From positions 446,118-510,117 of the forward strand of contig NZ_HE978642.1 in the NCBI RefSeq assembly GCF_000312125.1: DNA of 64,000 bases. Direction: 5' to 3'. Shown piece after piece: positions 25,382-33,779 of this stretch. The first letter of the stretch is position 1; each line of letters starts with the position of its first letter. This DNA comes from Timonella senegalensis JC301. GTDB taxonomy: Bacteria; Actinomycetota; Actinomycetes; Actinomycetales; Cellulomonadaceae. Made by a program: the position numbers and the translations under genes. The notes under the pieces are model-generated. The model was not told where the DNA came from and made no database searches. It saw only the letters and a program-made list of their open reading frames with translations.

Positions 25382-26725
25382 GTGACAAAGGCAAATCCCG
25401 TGACATCCAGCACCCCCACTGAAGCTCCAGAAGCTATAGAAGCCACACAAGCCGCCGAGACCCGTTCGGCCTCACCCGAACACACCCTCTCCGAGGTCTT
25501 TGTTGCGCTCGTGGCGCTTGCCATCTCGGTGTTCATCGCGATCACCACGGAGCTGATGCCCGTGGGTCTGCTGCCCACGATGGCCGAGTCGTTTGGCCGT
25601 TCGATAACGCAAGCCGGAATCATCGTGACCGTGTATGCGGGGATGGTCGCCGTCTTCTCGGTTCCGCTGACCATCTGGACCGCACGCTTTGAGCGCAAGC
25701 AGGTTCTGCTGGCCACCCTCATCACGTTTACGGCGAGTTCCATCATCGTTGCCACCGCACCACACTTCGCCGTGCTCGCGGTGGGGCGCGCCCTGGGCGG
25801 GGCCGCACACGCACTGTTCTTCGCGGTCGCGCCCGGTTACCCCGCTCGGCTCTTGCGCCCGCAGGACCTGGGCCGTGGCATGGCGATCCTGACGACGGGC
25901 GTGTCCATTGGATTCGTGGCCGGTGTGCCCGCAGCTACCGCACTTGGCGTCCAATTTGGCTGGCGGGCGGCGTTTGCGGCAGTCTCCGTGGTGGCGGTCA
26001 TCCTCATCGTTGTGGTGTGGAAGTTGCTCCCCGCCGTGCCCAATACCGCGCCCGCCGCGATCGTCTCCCGACCATCCGCCGAGGGTGGCTGGTGGCGCAG
26101 GATATCCCCGTTCATCGCTGTCCAAACGGTGAACTTCCTGGTCTACGGCTCCCACTACGTGGCCTATACGTACATCAACCCTCTTCTGCGCGCGGCCGGA
26201 TTCTCCGAGGAGGGCGTCGCTCCGATGCTGCTCGTCCTGGGTGGCGTGGGCATAATCGGCCTGTTCTTGACCGGACTATTCCTCGATCGCTTCCCGCGCC
26301 GAGCGCTCTTCCTCACGCTGCTCGGCTTCCTCGTTGGCTTGGTCGGGCTGGGCCTTGGACTGGAGGTGTGGATGGTGGCGATCCCGTCCGTCATCCTGTG
26401 GAACATCGCGTTTGGCGCGGCCCCAACGTACTTCTCCACCGCCTCGATGCGCACGGCCGTGGTCTCACCGGACTTGTCGGGCGCGTGGATCAACTCGAGC
26501 TCAAACGTTGGAATTGCGCTCGGTGCCATCTTGGGTGGCGCGGTGCTCGACTCCCGCGGCCTCGCGGCAGTGCCGCTCGTCGCCGCCGCCCTGTTCGGCG
26601 TGGCGATCCTAGTGGTGTGGCGGGCCAAGGCCGGATTCCCAGCCGCAGTCCCTGTTGCGCCACCCGTCTCACTCGACCTGAGCGAGCGCCAGGATGGGGC
26701 TGGCAGCCGCCAGTATCGTCGTTAA
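25382..26725 (+). CDS. Major facilitator superfamily efflux transporter (DHA1/AraJ-like)
   Basis: A 12-helix MFS protein of 447 aa. After a hydrophilic N-terminal about 35 residues, helix 1 includes FIAITTELMPVGLLP, characteristic of the AraJ/sugar-efflux DHA1 group. The loop motif RFERKQVLLA follows helix 2. Divergent transcription from a ROK regulator suggests export or uptake of a sugar-like compound, but the substrate is not determined. The GTG at 25382 is used; another GTG at 25400 is possible. Confidence 0.85.
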   Translation: MTKANPVTSSTPTEAPEAIEATQAAETRSASPEHTLSEVFVALVALAISVFIAITTELMPVGLLPTMAESFGRSITQAGIIVTVYAGMVAVFSVPLTIWTARFERKQVLLATLITFTASSIIVATAPHFAVLAVGRALGGAAHALFFAVAPGYPARLLRPQDLGRGMAILTTGVSIGFVAGVPAATALGVQFGWRAAFAAVSVVAVILIVVVWKLLPAVPNTAPAAIVSRPSAEGGWWRRISPFIAVQTVNFLVYGSHYVAYTYINPLLRAAGFSEEGVAPMLLVLGGVGIIGLFLTGLFLDRFPRRALFLTLLGFLVGLVGLGLGLEVWMVAIPSVILWNIAFGAAPTYFSTASMRTAVVSPDLSGAWINSSSNVGIALGAILGGAVLDSRGLAAVPLVAAALFGVAILVVWRAKAGFPAAVPVAPPVSLDLSERQDGAGSRQYRR

Positions 26726-26732
26726 TAGTGCA

Positions 26733-26761
26733 GTGGGTGGGCGGAAATTCCGCCCACCCAC
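26733..26761. terminator. Bidirectional hairpin between MFS and antiporter genes
   Basis: GTGGGTGGGCGGAA and its perfect complement surround a single A. The hairpin is itself bracketed by TATCGTCG (26714-26721, at the very end of the MFS gene) and CGACGATA (26771-26778), adding an outer inverted repeat. ATTTTCGACGATA at 26766 is one of the recurrent junction elements in this window. Confidence 0.75.
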
Positions 26762-26803
26762 ACCCATTTTCGACGATAGAGCGGCCTACGTAGGCAGGCC
26801 TCG

Positions 26804-28411
26804 TTACGGCGCTGGTGGCGTCTCCTTGAACAGCGGCGTGAGTGGACGCAATTCTCGGACCGACACCTTGACCTCCGAACCGAGCATCAACTTGTCAACC
26901 TCGCCAAGGATCATATCGGCGACGTGCGGGTCGGTTCCCCGCTCACCGCGCGCCTTCAACAGTTCGTCGACTGCGGCGTGCATTGCACGGTCCTCCACGC
27001 GGCGCAGTTCGCGGCGCCGAATTGCGAGTTTTTCCTGTTCTTCGGGGGAGAGGGTCTCGAACTCGGTGCTCATGGCGGCCGTGGCGCGGTAGCGGAGCTT
27101 GAGCGATTTGAGGATTTCGGGAGAAACCTCGCTGGACGACTGCTTCAGGGAATCCAGCGCGGCCTTCTTGGCCCGTGCGAGGAGGCGGCGCGTGGCAGCC
27201 TCATCGTGCACGTCTTCAACGCGGAGTTTTTTCATAAGCAGCGGGAGCGTCAGACCCGGAAGGACCATCGTGAACAGGAGCACCGTGACCGCGATGACGG
27301 TGAACTCGGCGCGGTGTGGGAAATCGAAAGGCACGGACAGGGCAAGCGCGAGCGTCACGAGACCGCGCATACCGGACCACGCCAGCACGAGCGCCTCCCG
27401 GCCGCCGCGAGGTGTTGCGGGCGTGCTACGCACCTTGTTGACCCGCCACGCCACGATCATCCACACGGACCTCACGGCGATGACCACGAGGGCGACTACC
27501 ATGCCGTGCAGGAACATCTCGCCGAGGCGCGAACCGGCATTGTCAATGATGCCGCGGAGCTCGATGCCGATCAGACCAAACGCAAGGCCCGTCATCAGGA
27601 GTTCGAGAACGTCCCAGAATGCGGAGGACGTGATCCTGTCTTCCGGGGTTGCGGAGCCGATCGAGGACGACATCTGGACGGCAGCAATCACCACTGCGAT
27701 CACTCCTGACGCGTGGATCAACTCGGCGCCAATGTACACGGCAAATGGGATGACCAGGGAGAGCGCGTTACGGCTCACGGAATCGTTGAGCCAGGAACTC
27801 ACGAGGGCACCAAACCACCCCGCTACAAGGCCGATCAGAACAGCGGCGAACGCGGTGTAAAAGAACTTGAGGGTCAGCTCGCCGAAGGCAAGGTCGCTTC
27901 CCGAACTGGTCGCAAGGAGCGCCGTCTGGAACGCCACGAGGGCGACAGCGTCATTGAACAGACCTTCCGTTTGCAGCATGCCGACGATTCGGCGCGGCAT
28001 CCCCACCGGCTCCGCCACGGCCTCTACAGCCACCGGGTCAGGCGGCGCCACTGCGGCGCCAATGGCGATAGCCGCAGAGAGGGCGATCCCCGGAATGAGT
28101 GCGGTGACAGTCCAAGCGGCCGCGATGATAGTCACAATGACGAGCAGCACCGAATAGCCAAGGATTGTTCGCCACCGTGCGGCAAACATGCCCCACGAGG
28201 TCTTCCGTGCCAGCGCCCACAGGAGTGGGGGAAGGAAAATTGGAAGGATGATCTCCGGTTTGATGTGCATCTCGGGTGCGGTTGGGATCAAGATGAGTGC
28301 CCCGGTAAACAGCGAAAGCAGGATCGGCCAGGGGAGGTGAGTGCGCTCCCCAATACCCGCCACTATGACCGTGGCAAACATGAGTCCAATAACGAGGATG
28401 AGAAGTTCCAT
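26804..28411 (-). CDS. CPA1-family Na+(K+)/H+ antiporter
   Basis: A 535 aa antiporter with about 12 transmembrane helices followed by a cytosolic C-terminal tail of about 130 residues rich in Arg, Glu and Lys. The ion-binding region includes IAIGAAVAPPDPVAVEAVAEPVG and the helix around LFNDAVALVAFQTALL, both typical of NhaP/NHE-type proteins. It exchanges protons for sodium or potassium across the membrane. I start at the ATG 28411 (MELLILVIGLMFATVI), because the frame further upstream runs into a tRNA gene. Transcribed toward the MFS gene. Confidence 0.88.
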   Translation of the reverse strand: MELLILVIGLMFATVIVAGIGERTHLPWPILLSLFTGALILIPTAPEMHIKPEIILPIFLPPLLWALARKTSWGMFAARWRTILGYSVLLVIVTIIAAAWTVTALIPGIALSAAIAIGAAVAPPDPVAVEAVAEPVGMPRRIVGMLQTEGLFNDAVALVAFQTALLATSSGSDLAFGELTLKFFYTAFAAVLIGLVAGWFGALVSSWLNDSVSRNALSLVIPFAVYIGAELIHASGVIAVVIAAVQMSSSIGSATPEDRITSSAFWDVLELLMTGLAFGLIGIELRGIIDNAGSRLGEMFLHGMVVALVVIAVRSVWMIVAWRVNKVRSTPATPRGGREALVLAWSGMRGLVTLALALSVPFDFPHRAEFTVIAVTVLLFTMVLPGLTLPLLMKKLRVEDVHDEAATRRLLARAKKAALDSLKQSSSEVSPEILKSLKLRYRATAAMSTEFETLSPEEQEKLAIRRRELRRVEDRAMHAAVDELLKARGERGTDPHVADMILGEVDKLMLGSEVKVSVRELRPLTPLFKETPPAP

Positions 28412-28460
28412 GCGCGGGCTGCTTTCGATAGACGGCAGAACAAGTTTTTCACGGGAATAC

Positions 28461-28493
28461 AAAAAAGACCCCGATCGCGAGATCGGAGTCTTT
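28461..28493 (-). terminator. Intrinsic terminator of tRNA-Leu operon
   Basis: Read on the minus strand, 13-base arms with one mismatch surround a short loop and end in a run of Ts (As at 28461-28466 on the plus strand). It lies directly downstream of the last tRNA-Leu gene. Confidence 0.85.
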
Positions 28494-28497
28494 GTGG

Positions 28498-28583
28498 TGT
28501 CCGGAGGGGGACTTGAACCCCCACGCCCTAATACGGGCACTAGCACCTCAAGCTAGCGCGTCTGCCATTCCGCCACCCGGACA
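28498..28583 (-). tRNA. tRNA-Leu (GAG), copy 1
   Basis: An 86-nt type II tRNA. The 7-bp acceptor TGTCCGG/CCGGACA, a long variable arm (GTGCCCGTATTAGGGCGT region), the T loop GGTTCAAGT and the anticodon loop TTGAGGT (anticodon GAG) are visible on the minus strand. CCA is encoded directly after it (28495-28497). It is the last of three identical copies and is followed by a terminator. Confidence 0.96.
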
Positions 28584-28692
28584 GGTGGTCCCGCAATATT
28601 CGCGGAAGCGTTCATAAGTGTATCTGATCTTTTACGATCCGATGTTCCACGGTTCTTTCAAACTGTGAGAGATGCTTACGATCATCTCGTGG

Positions 28693-28778
28693 TGTCCGGA
28701 GGGGGACTTGAACCCCCACGCCCTAATACGGGCACTAGCACCTCAAGCTAGCGCGTCTGCCATTCCGCCACCCGGACA
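28693..28778 (-). tRNA. tRNA-Leu (GAG), copy 2
   Basis: Identical in sequence to copy 1, with encoded CCA at 28690-28692. It is separated from copy 1 by about 109 bases and from copy 3 by only 21 bases. Confidence 0.96.
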
Positions 28779-28799
28779 GGTGGATATTCAGTTGTGTGG

Positions 28800-28885
28800 T
28801 GTCCGGAGGGGGACTTGAACCCCCACGCCCTAATACGGGCACTAGCACCTCAAGCTAGCGCGTCTGCCATTCCGCCACCCGGACA
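28800..28885 (-). tRNA. tRNA-Leu (GAG), copy 3
   Basis: Identical to the other two copies, with encoded CCA at 28797-28799. It is the first transcribed; the promoter should lie in 28886-28960. The roughly 280 bases from here to 29165 hold no gene. Confidence 0.96.
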
Positions 28886-29054
28886 GGTGGACCGATCGAT
28901 AAGTTGCCTCATCGTGAACCAGTGGTTCTCGGTGCGGTTAAAAACTTAGCACGGAAAAGCGGGCAGGTGTGAATCAAAAAACCGCAGGGTCGGGCACCTT
29001 GCGGGCGGGTAGTGGCGCAAGGGGCATGCGAGGACCCGTAAAACCCGGTGAATA

Positions 29055-29084
29055 CTGCGAAAACACAGCGTATTCTGCGAAAAC
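29055..29084 (+). repeat. Direct repeat CTGCGAAAAC x2, 20 bp apart
   Basis: CTGCGAAAAC occurs at 29055-29064 and 29075-29084, exactly two helical turns apart, upstream of the M3 peptidase gene. GAATAC/GTATTC also makes an inverted repeat here. It may be an operator, but no regulator is assigned. Confidence 0.6.
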
Positions 29085-29165
29085 GTGAGTCTCGTTGTTA
29101 TGCCAATCACACGACACCGTGACCAGGTAACGCATCAAGGAAATTTTTGGGCTAAGAATGAAGGT

Positions 29166-31259
29166 ATGTCACAAGCACACACCACTTCCACGGTCGTGGG
29201 TCCGTTTGACGCGCCCTCAACCCTCCCTTACTTCCTCCCAGACTTCGCCGCCATTTCTGCGGCCGACTATGAGCCTGCCATCCGTGCAGGTATGGCTGCG
29301 GAGCTCGAGGAGATTGCCGCGATCACGCGCAACTCGGCGCCGGCCAGCGTGGAGAACACCCTCGTTCCTTTCGAGCGAGGGGGAGAGCTTCTCGGCCGTT
29401 CCCTGACGGTTCTATACAACAACGTGTCCGCAGATGCCTCGAGCGACCTCGAAGATATCGAGCAGGCGCTTGCCCCGGAGCTCGCCGCGCACCACGACGC
29501 GATCTTTATGAACAAGGACCTGCACGCACGCCTCGTTTCGCTGACTGAACGCATTGAGTCTGGCGAGGAGCCTGCGGACGAAGAGTCCAAGTGGCTACTG
29601 ACGTCCCTGCTGAAGGACTTCAAGCGCGCGGGAATCGACCTAGATGATGCACAGCAGGCAGAACTGAGTGCCATTAACGCTCGCTTGACCGAACTTGAGT
29701 CCATCTTTGGCCGCAAGCTCCTTGCCGGGGCTAACGAGGCGAGCGTGTTCCTCTCGGACGTTGCGGACCTCGAGGGCCTACCGCAGGACGCAATCGAAGC
29801 GGCCGGCGCTGCTGCCGCCGCACGTGGACGCGAAGGCGAGTACCTGCTCGAGCTGCAACTGCCCACCCAACAGTCCGTGCTATCCCAACTGGCCCGACGC
29901 GAGATCCGCGAGAAGGTCTACAACGCGTCGATCCACCGTGGTGCAACGGGCGGCGAGAACGACACCCGTGAGATCATCCTCGAAACCGTGCGTCTGCGCG
30001 CCCGTGCAGCAAAGATGCTCGGCTACGAGCACCACGGCGCATACATTGCGGACGACTCCACAGCGAAGACCACCGCGGCCGTCAACGAGATCCTTACCTC
30101 ACTGGCGCCAGCCGCAGTGGCAAACGCCAAGAGTGAAGCAGCAGAGCTCGAGGTGGCGCTGCGCCGAGACCTTGGGGATGACACCGCTCGCCTCGAACCG
30201 TGGGACTGGTCGTACTACTCCGAAAAAGTTCGCCTAGAGAAGTACAGCCTCGACGACTCGCTCCTGCGCCCCTACCTCGAACTCGAACGCGTCCTCCACC
30301 AGGGCGTATTCAACGCGGCAACTCGCCTCTACGGCATCACCTTTGTGGAGCGCCCCGAGCTCAAGGGCTACCACGAGGGCGTCCGCGTGTGGGAGGTCTT
30401 CAACGAGGACGGGTCAGGTCTGGGCCTTTTCCTCGGCGACTTCTTCACTCGCGAATCCAAGCGCGGCGGTGCCTGGATGAACAACCTCGTGGACCAGTCC
30501 GGCCTGACCGGTTACCGCGCCGTCGTGGTCAACAACCTGAACATCCCAAAGGCGCCCGCAGGCCAGCCCACGCTGCTGACCTGGGACGAGGTCATCACGA
30601 TGTTCCATGAGTTCGGCCACGCACTGCACGGCCTGTTCTCCGACGTCATCTACCCCTCGCACTCCGGAACCGAGGTTGCCCGAGACTTCGTGGAGTACCC
30701 ATCCCAGGTCAACGAGATGTGGGCGTGGGAGCCAAGCATTCTCGCCGAGTACGCCGTGCACTACAAGACCGGCGAGCCAATGCCAGCACAATGGATCGAG
30801 ACCCTCAATGCCTCGCGCCAGTTCAACGAGGGCTTCAACACGACTGAGTATCTCTCGGCCGCACTCCTCGACCAAGCGTGGCACCAGATCACCGAGGACC
30901 AGGTCCCAGCCTCGGTGGACGACGTCCTCGCATTCGAGGCCGCCGCACTCGAGAAGGCAGGCGTGGCTCTTGACGTGGTTCCACCGCGCTACCGCACCAC
31001 GTACTTCAACCACATTTTCGGTGGCGGGTACTCCGCGGGGTACTACTCCTACATTTGGTCCGAGGTCCTGGACGCAGACACCGTGGAGTGGTTCGGGGAA
31101 AACGGTGGGCTCAGCCGCCAGAACGGTGACTACTTCCGTTCAACTCTGCTCAGCCAGGGTGGAAAGCGCGACTCGCTGGACGTATTTGCCACGTTCCGCG
31201 GACGCGCGCAGCAGATCGAGCCACTCATCGTTCGCCGAGGCTTGAACACCGGAATCTAG
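29166..31259 (+). CDS. M3-family zinc metallopeptidase (oligopeptidase A/Dcp type)
   Basis: A 697 aa cytosolic oligopeptidase that cuts short peptides. The zinc site is MFHEFGHALHG (HEXXH), with the third ligand expected in the downstream helix near DFVEYPSQVNEMW. The N terminus STLPYFLPDFAAI is typical of the family. Conserved GGGYSAGYYSYIWSEVLDAD lies near the C terminus. I prefer the ATG at 29166 because the family starts close to this motif; a GTG at 29085 would add 27 unconserved residues. It may work with the M20 peptidase downstream in peptide turnover. Confidence 0.92.
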   Translation: MSQAHTTSTVVGPFDAPSTLPYFLPDFAAISAADYEPAIRAGMAAELEEIAAITRNSAPASVENTLVPFERGGELLGRSLTVLYNNVSADASSDLEDIEQALAPELAAHHDAIFMNKDLHARLVSLTERIESGEEPADEESKWLLTSLLKDFKRAGIDLDDAQQAELSAINARLTELESIFGRKLLAGANEASVFLSDVADLEGLPQDAIEAAGAAAAARGREGEYLLELQLPTQQSVLSQLARREIREKVYNASIHRGATGGENDTREIILETVRLRARAAKMLGYEHHGAYIADDSTAKTTAAVNEILTSLAPAAVANAKSEAAELEVALRRDLGDDTARLEPWDWSYYSEKVRLEKYSLDDSLLRPYLELERVLHQGVFNAATRLYGITFVERPELKGYHEGVRVWEVFNEDGSGLGLFLGDFFTRESKRGGAWMNNLVDQSGLTGYRAVVVNNLNIPKAPAGQPTLLTWDEVITMFHEFGHALHGLFSDVIYPSHSGTEVARDFVEYPSQVNEMWAWEPSILAEYAVHYKTGEPMPAQWIETLNASRQFNEGFNTTEYLSAALLDQAWHQITEDQVPASVDDVLAFEAAALEKAGVALDVVPPRYRTTYFNHIFGGGYSAGYYSYIWSEVLDADTVEWFGENGGLSRQNGDYFRSTLLSQGGKRDSLDVFATFRGRAQQIEPLIVRRGLNTGI

Positions 31260-31301
31260 TACCCCGAGGGCAGGCGGTCCCACGCCTAGTCCCACGGAAT
31301 C

Positions 31302-31339
31302 AAGCCGGCTACGGGGCACAATGGCCCCGTAGCCGGCTT
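31302..31339 (+). terminator. Terminator after M3 peptidase gene
   Basis: AAGCCGGCTACGGGGC and its perfect complement (16-base arms) close over ACAATG and end in CTTTG. The U-tract is short but the stem is very strong. Confidence 0.8.
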
Positions 31340-31354
31340 TGACCGGCACGACCC

Positions 31355-31396
31355 GGCGGGCCCAAACTCGCCGGTATTGGCGGGTCCAAACCCGCC
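31355..31396. repeat. Two tandem small hairpins of a direct repeat
   Basis: GGCGGGYCCAAACYCGCC occurs at 31355-31372 and 31379-31396. Each copy is itself a hairpin (GGCGGG/CYCGCC). They lie in the leader of the M20 peptidase gene. Confidence 0.7.
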
Positions 31397-31458
31397 ACAA
31401 CCAGCAGGACTATCACCTGCAACAAACCGCATCGCAGCATGCACGAGACGAGGAAGTC

Positions 31459-32778
31459 ATGACCCAGCCCATTCCCACAGCAGTGGACGAAGTAGCCCAG
31501 ATCTGCCAGAACCTCCTGCGGATCGATACCACCAACTTTGGTGGAAACGAGGGGGCTGGGGAGCGGTTAGCCGCCGAGTACGTGATGGAACTCTTGACCG
31601 AGGTTGGCCTCGACCCGGAGTTCTACGAGTCGGCCCCCGGCCGTTCCAACGTCGTGATCCGGCTTGAGGGTCAGGATCCAACCCGTGACGCCCTCGTCCT
31701 GCATGGGCACCTCGACGTAGTGCCAGCACAGGCAGACGAATGGAGCGTTGACCCGTTCGGCGGAGAGCTCATCGATGGCATGCTCTGGGGCCGCGGCGCC
31801 GTGGACATGAAGGACATGGTCGCGATGATGCTCGCCGTTGTCCGCCAGATGGCCCGCGAGGGACGTAAGCCCTCGCGCGACGTCATCGTCGCGTTCTTTG
31901 CGGATGAGGAAGCCGGGGGAGTTTACGGAGCCGAATACTCCGTGGCCAACCGCCCAGACCTGTTCGAGGGCGCGACCGAGGCAATCTCGGAGGTGGGCGG
32001 CTACTCCACCATGATCAACGGTCAGCGCGCCTACCTGCTGCAGACCGCAGAGAAGTCTCTCAACTGGCTGCGCCTCATCGCCGACGGCCGTGCCGGCCAC
32101 GGCTCCCAGGTGGCGGAAGACAACGCGGTCACCAAGGTAGCCGCCGCGATCGCACGCATCGGCCAGCACAAGTGGGCCTACCAAACCACCCCAACCGAGG
32201 ACCAGCTGCTGCGCGGCGTCTCCGACCTCACCGGCCTGCCGTACGAGCCCGAGAACCCCGAGCTCATAGACAACCTGATCAACGCCATGGGCCCCGCGGC
32301 ACGTTTCGTGGGCGCAACCGTGCGCAACTCCACCAACCCAACCAGGCTCTCAGCCGGGTACAAGGAAAACGTCATCCCACGCACTGCGGAGGCGACGATC
32401 GACGCCAGATTCCTCCCCGGCTACGAGGACGAGGCCATGGCCAAACTCATCGAGCTTGCCGGCCCAGACATCCGAATCGAACCCGTGCACCAGGCCACCG
32501 CACTCGAAGTTCCATTCAGCGGCAACCTCGTAGACGCGATGACCAGCTCACTACTCGCCGAGGACCCGGGTGCAGTTGTCCTGCCGTACATGCTGTCCGG
32601 CGGAACCGACAACAAGTCCCTCTCCTCGCTTGGAATCATTGGCTATGGGTTCGCGCCGCTCCAACTCCCAGAGGACCTGGACTTCCCAGCGATGTTCCAC
32701 GGAGTCGACGAGCGCGTCCCGGTCTCAGCACTCGAGTTCGGCGTTAAGGTTCTCGACCGTCTACTCGCGAACTGCTGA
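31459..32778 (+). CDS. M20-family zinc peptidase/amidohydrolase
   Basis: A 439 aa metal-dependent exopeptidase or deacylase. Ligands are visible in LHGHLDVVPA (His, Asp), GRGAVDMKDMVA (bridging Asp) and FFADEEAGGVYGAEY (catalytic Glu and ligand Glu). A dimerisation lid domain follows the HGSQVAEDNAV stretch. Members cleave dipeptides or N-acyl amino acids. The ATG has GAGGAAG upstream. It is cytosolic; the exact substrate is unknown. Confidence 0.9.
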   Translation: MTQPIPTAVDEVAQICQNLLRIDTTNFGGNEGAGERLAAEYVMELLTEVGLDPEFYESAPGRSNVVIRLEGQDPTRDALVLHGHLDVVPAQADEWSVDPFGGELIDGMLWGRGAVDMKDMVAMMLAVVRQMAREGRKPSRDVIVAFFADEEAGGVYGAEYSVANRPDLFEGATEAISEVGGYSTMINGQRAYLLQTAEKSLNWLRLIADGRAGHGSQVAEDNAVTKVAAAIARIGQHKWAYQTTPTEDQLLRGVSDLTGLPYEPENPELIDNLINAMGPAARFVGATVRNSTNPTRLSAGYKENVIPRTAEATIDARFLPGYEDEAMAKLIELAGPDIRIEPVHQATALEVPFSGNLVDAMTSSLLAEDPGAVVLPYMLSGGTDNKSLSSLGIIGYGFAPLQLPEDLDFPAMFHGVDERVPVSALEFGVKVLDRLLANC

Positions 32779-32793
32779 CAACCCGTCCCACTG

Positions 32794-32835
32794 CGAAGAG
32801 CGCTGCCCTACTGGGCGGTGCTCTTCGTTTTATTC
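32794..32835 (+). terminator. Intrinsic terminator of M20 peptidase gene
   Basis: Arms CGAAGAGCGCTGCCC and its partner (15 bp with two G-U pairs) close over TACT and are followed by TTTTATT. Confidence 0.88.
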
Positions 32836-32836
32836 A

Positions 32837-32889
32837 CGACGATTTTGGCTGGGACGCATCCGTGCGGCGGCTACCAGCCACAATCGTCG
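32837..32889. repeat. Second inverted repeat with CGACGATT ends
   Basis: A 16-base arm (32837-32852, CGACGATTTTGGCTGG) is matched at 15 of 16 positions by the inverse arm at 32874-32889. It follows the terminator between convergent genes, and its ends are the recurrent ATCGTCG element. Confidence 0.7.
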
Positions 32890-32929
32890 ACAATCTCAGG
32901 CGGCCAATGGCCGCAACAACATCACCACG

Positions 32930-33160
32930 TTAAGCGGACACCGGAATGATCTTTCGGCGCAGCCAATACTTGGTGGTCCCGCCGGTATAGATGACCGTGC
33001 GAGCTAGTTCCCATTTACCTGTCTCTGCATGCGCTGTCAGCATCATGCGCGCCTCATGTTTGGACACGGTGTTCGCGACCACGAGAACTTGGAACTCGTA
33101 GTGCGAGCGATCCTTACGCGAGACGTTGTAGTAGTGCAGGGAATCTTTGGAGACTGGCAT
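32930..33160 (-). CDS. DUF5703-family protein
   Basis: A 76 aa basic protein, MPVSKDSLHYYNVSRKDR at its start and GGTTKYWLRRKIIP near its end. The YEFQVLVVANTVSKHEARMM and GKWELARTVIYTGG blocks match the actinobacterial DUF5703 family as I recall it. No function is known. The ATG at 33160 is chosen over a longer frame because family members start here. It converges on the M20 peptidase and is divergent from the Asp-rich protein. Confidence 0.8.
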   Translation of the reverse strand: MPVSKDSLHYYNVSRKDRSHYEFQVLVVANTVSKHEARMMLTAHAETGKWELARTVIYTGGTTKYWLRRKIIPVSA

Positions 33161-33355
33161 CGGGACTCCTGGGCTCGGCTTCACAGACCACACTACAACC
33201 GAGAGTCCAAACAGGCAGGTGAAGGGCTCCTGACCCTGCGGGGCATAGGACCAACGGAGCATTTCGCGCGCAAAAAAGTGATGTTTACGTCATCGCAGGG
33301 AGTTCCGCGAGCCAATGGAGTGCATTTACCAGCAATCAAGGCTAACGTTTTGGGT

Positions 33356-33622
33356 ATGACAGTTGACCCTCGCGCAGCACTCGACCGCTTTATTGCGGCT
33401 CTCGAAGCTCATTACACAGCAGTAGTTGAACGCCGTGGCGACGACGACCCCAAGGTCGACGACGCTTTCGATATCCTCGACGATGCGTTTGAAGTCTATG
33501 ACGAAGCGCTCGCGGTAACCCACGGGGAGCTTCTTCCATTCTCAAACGTAGACGACGAAGATGACGACGACTACGACGATGAGGATGATGATGACGACTA
33601 CGACGATGACGACGACAAGTAG
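33356..33622 (+). CDS. Small acidic protein with Asp-rich tail
   Basis: An 88 aa protein. Residues 1-60 form predicted helices (DPRAALDRFIAALEAHYTAV); residues 64-88 are almost only Asp, Glu and Tyr. Similar actinobacterial proteins are sometimes labelled primosomal protein without support. No function is claimed. A strong terminator follows. The tail could mimic DNA or bind metal or a basic partner; this is inference. Confidence 0.75.
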   Translation: MTVDPRAALDRFIAALEAHYTAVVERRGDDDPKVDDAFDILDDAFEVYDEALAVTHGELLPFSNVDDEDDDDYDDEDDDDDYDDDDDK

Positions 33623-33646
33623 TCGCTCGCTCGCTGCGTGAGGAAG

Positions 33647-33688
33647 ATGGCTTGGAACGAAAGTTCCGAGCCATTTTCTTTTTATTTT
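33647..33688 (+). terminator. Intrinsic terminator after Asp-rich protein gene
   Basis: ATGGCTTGGAAC and its partner (12 bp) close over a GAAA tetraloop and are followed by TTTTCTTTTTATTTT. Among the best terminators in the window. Confidence 0.92.
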
Positions 33689-33779
33689 CGGGCTAAGAAG
33701 CGTAGTGAGTGTGTGAAGACTGTCCGGCTCGACCCTTTCTGGTCTGGAAACCGGCGCGCCCCGGGTAGTCTGTTTTCTT

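Noticed and set aside
28498-28885. tRNA cluster as an integration site
   Set aside because: No integrase, no partial tRNA copy and no foreign-looking DNA nearby; all copies are full length with CCA.
31355-31396. Start of a CRISPR-like array
   Set aside because: Only two units, 6-base spacer, no cas genes; ordinary small hairpin repeats.
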